From: Balamuthia mandrillaris | Lineage: Eukaryota > Discosea > Longamoebia > Balamuthiidae | Direction: 5' to 3' | DNA: 34,870 bases | Assembly (NCBI GenBank): GCA_031835245.1 | Contig: JAVKOQ010000467.1 | Location: forward strand, 1-34,870 | Part shown: in pieces, positions 30,497 to 34,870 of the stretch | How positions within the stretch are numbered: the first letter of the stretch is position 1 | Layout of the letters: each line of letters starts with the position of its first letter | Notes under the pieces: generated by a model | Databases searched by the model: none | Seen by the model: the letters and a program-made list of their open reading frames with translations, nothing else | What the model was told of the DNA's origin: nothing | Program-made: the position numbers and the translations under genes

Positions 30497-31993
30497 ATGG
30501 AGGAGAAGGAAGGCTCGGTGCTGCAGCTCCTCGTTCAGTACGGCAAGGACAAACTTTCGGTGGAAGCCGAGGCGGCCGCTACGCTGCGGGCCTTCAAGCA
30601 GCGGCTGGCCTCGCTCACTGGAGTCCCTCCAGAAAACCAAAAACTTCTTTTCAAAGGTAGCCGCCGTCGCACAGTCTCACTCGCTTTTTGAACAAAAGTT
30701 TTGATGAGGGTCGTTCATTCCGCTGCCAAAACCAAAAAGGGCAAGCGAACCCCAAGGAGGAGAGCACGCTGCGAGAGTTGGGGCTGAAAAACAATGCCAA
30801 GATCATGCTGGTGGGGAGCACCTCGGATGCGGCGAAGAAAGTGGCAGCGGAGAAGGCCTCCATCATGCCGTTTGAGCTGCGGCCAAACGTTCGAGGTCTG
30901 TACTTCTTCCTTGCTTGCTTCTTCTTTGTTCTTCCCACTTTCTTTTTCTTCGCTTTCCCCGTCTTCGTTTCGTTTGTTGTTGCTGCTTCTTCTTTTTCTG
31001 CTGCTTCTTCTTGTTCTTCTTGTTCTTCTTGTTCTTCTTGTTCTTCTTGTTCTTCTTGTTCTTCTTCTTCCTCTTCTTCTTCTTCTTCTTGTGCTTCGTC
31101 TCCTTACTTACTTACGTTCTTCATAAAATATCAGACAACAGAGGAGAACAAATCACTCTGCCCAAACGGTTTAGCTACATCTCCGTCCTTCCTATGCCAA
31201 AAGAGAGGGAAGCAAAAGCAATTTTGGAGCGCCTAGCCTCCGATCCTGCCATCTTATACGTGATGGAGAACCAAAACTGGCACGTGACCTACTTGAAAGA
31301 GCTCAGCTTGGAGCAGGAAGACAAACTTGGATGGAATGTGAACTATGGCTTGGAAATTAGTTTGAGGCTGCGAGTGGACAAGAACAATCCAAACACATTT
31401 CGAGACTATGAAAGCATTCGCGATGTGTTGCTTCATGAGCTCACACACATTGTCTTTGGTATCTTTTCTTTCTCTTTCTCTTTTCTCCTTCCTTACCTTG
31501 TTTACAAAAAAAAGGTCCTCATGATGCGAGCTTCTTCCGTCTCAACCGATTGTTGCAAGAGTCAGTACGTGAGTTTGAGCGAAAGTACGGAAGAGACGGG
31601 GCAAAGGCCTTCTCTACTGCAGAGCGACAGAAAGTAAAGCTGATGGAGGAAACCGCTCGACGCAGCGGAGTGGCTTTGGGCGGTACCACCGGAGAAAACT
31701 CTCTCCACTTGGCCTTCACACCACAACAAATGGCTTTGGCTGCTGCTGAAATGAGGTAAGAGAAAAAAGATTTGAGAGAACAAGGAAGAAACAATGAGAA
31801 GAGAGGAGAATGAGAGACAAGAAAAGCAAGAAGAAGGTGAATGGAAGACAAGAGAACTAAGCTCATGTGTTTTTGCAGACTTTCTCAACAGGAAAAGGAG
31901 ATAACGGAAGGATGTGGCGGAGTTCTCAACAAGGAAGAGGCCAAAACGAAAGAAGAGGAAGCAGAAGAGAAGTCTACTCATCACCAGCATTAA
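30497..31993 (+). CDS. Ubiquitin-like plus WLM (Wss1-like) metalloprotease
   Basis: Exons 30497-30656, 30740-30895, 31135-31458, 31515-31755 and 31879-31993 join to 331 residues. Residues about 5-80 form a ubiquitin-like domain (LVQYGKDKLSVEAEAAATLR, then FKQRLASLTGVPPENQKLLF and STLRELGLKNNAKIMLVGS). The second half is a WLM domain with the zinc site HELTHIVFGPHDASFF (about 206-221): H-E-x2-H and a third His after G-P. This Ubl-WLM layout is known from plants, fungi and protists; WLM proteases of the Wss1/SPRTN group cleave proteins crosslinked to DNA and bind ubiquitin/SUMO chains. Here the substrate is unknown. The C-terminus is Lys/Glu-rich and ends STHHQH. I see no VCP-binding motif with confidence. 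The gene is convergent with the SAM-domain gene, 42 bp apart. Confidence 0.9.
31010..31092. repeat. CTTGTT array in intron 2 of the Ubl-WLM gene
   Basis: Regular GTTCTTCTT units in the intron 30896-31134, pyrimidine-rich on the coding strand. Confidence 0.85.
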
Positions 31994-32035
31994 CTCTGTA
32001 CATGTATGTTTTTAATGTATATCACTTTTTTGTTG

Positions 32036-34516
<2,481 letters not shown>

Positions 34517-34597
34517 GTTTGTTTGTTTCGAAATAAATTATTTTTGTGTTGGTTGTTTGAACAATAAAAAGGAAGAGCGTTGCAACAACAACAACCA

Positions 34598-34699
34598 TGG
34601 GAAACACCGAAAAGAGCTCGTTGAAGAAAGAGAAGATAGAAGAAGAGGAAGAACGGGACGACGTCAATCGTTTCTTTTATTGTTGTTTTCGTGGCCTAT
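34598..34699 (+). CDS. Possible first exon or 33-residue ORF starting MGN
   Basis: An ATG in a good context (CAACCATGGG), 81 bp upstream of and divergent from the SAM-domain gene, starts MGNTEKSSLKKEKIEEEEE followed by RDDVNRFF and a stop after about 33 codons. The N-terminal Met-Gly fits N-myristoylation and the composition is coding-like (charged helix). It may be the first exon of a gene continuing beyond 34870, with a 5' splice site such as the GT in GACGACGTCAAT, or chance. Confidence 0.3.
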
Positions 34700-34870
34700 A
34701 ATAGTTGCTTGTCAATTCGACCAGATATTCTGCACGAATGGTGCAGCGAAACTAAGTTTTTGTCGACGTTGATCGGATGCTCGGAAAGTGGTAGGAAATG
34801 CGGGGAGAAAATCAGATCGATCTGAATGGTTTTTCCAAGAAACTGATCTCAGCCGAGGGTTATTCATCGG
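34700..34870. other. Window end, unassigned
   Basis: It contains TTTTTGTCGACG (near 34756) and a perfect 14-bp palindrome TCAGATCGATCTGA (about 34812-34825). No coding frame is supported. Confidence 0.4.

Overview
This window is nuclear DNA of a eukaryote with many short GT-AG introns, probably a unicellular protist. An amoebozoan-like organism would fit, but I cannot fix the lineage from sequence alone. Evidence for a eukaryote: nearly every recognisable protein is split by introns of about 70-370 bp; there is a mitochondrial carrier, an F-box protein with a PARP-type zinc finger and a ubiquitin-like/WLM metalloprotease; there is no operon layout; and A-rich leaders precede start codons. Low-complexity arrays (CTT/GTT, CTCCTT, CT, TTTTTC) fill many introns, and inside introns they are always pyrimidine-rich on the coding strand.

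Layout. 1-2630 (+): 3' part of surface-protein gene A. 2823-2972 (-): small membrane ORF, doubtful. 3358-6807 (-): surface-protein gene B, complete. 7481-8949 (+): crotonase-family protein. 9318-11329 (+): SLC25A32-type mitochondrial carrier. About 11590-12033 (+): decayed or strongly diverged copy of a small PSI-like membrane protein, followed by the intact one at 12440-13031 (+). 13126-14954 (-): alpha/beta-hydrolase of the hormone-sensitive-lipase type. 15147-15947 (-): fatty acid hydroxylase superfamily protein. 16301-17947 (+): membrane-anchored SAM-dependent methyltransferase. 18415-20365 (+): PARP-zinc-finger plus F-box protein. 20774-23927 (-): surface-protein gene C. 24022-25047: two doubtful small genes. 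25389-26252 (+): intronless secreted protein. 26338-29861 (-): surface-protein gene D. 30497-31993 (+): Ubl-WLM metalloprotease. 32036-34516 (-): SAM-domain (sterile alpha motif) low-complexity protein. 34598 onward: a possible further first exon.

The main content is the family A-D: type I membrane proteins of about 790-820 residues. Each has a signal peptide, an N-terminal right-handed beta-helix-like region built almost one rung per exon with phase-1 introns on both sides, a large C-terminal ectodomain in one exon that I do not recognise, a conserved L-W-W-K juxtamembrane motif, one membrane helix and a short basic tail. An intronless secreted protein sits between C and D. The remaining genes are unrelated housekeeping-like functions: lipid metabolism (crotonase, lipase/esterase, fatty acid hydroxylase, methyltransferase), mitochondrial transport, and ubiquitin or DNA-damage-linked proteins (F-box with PARP finger, Ubl-WLM). 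Exon boundaries come from reading frames and splice consensus by eye and may be off by a base in places.
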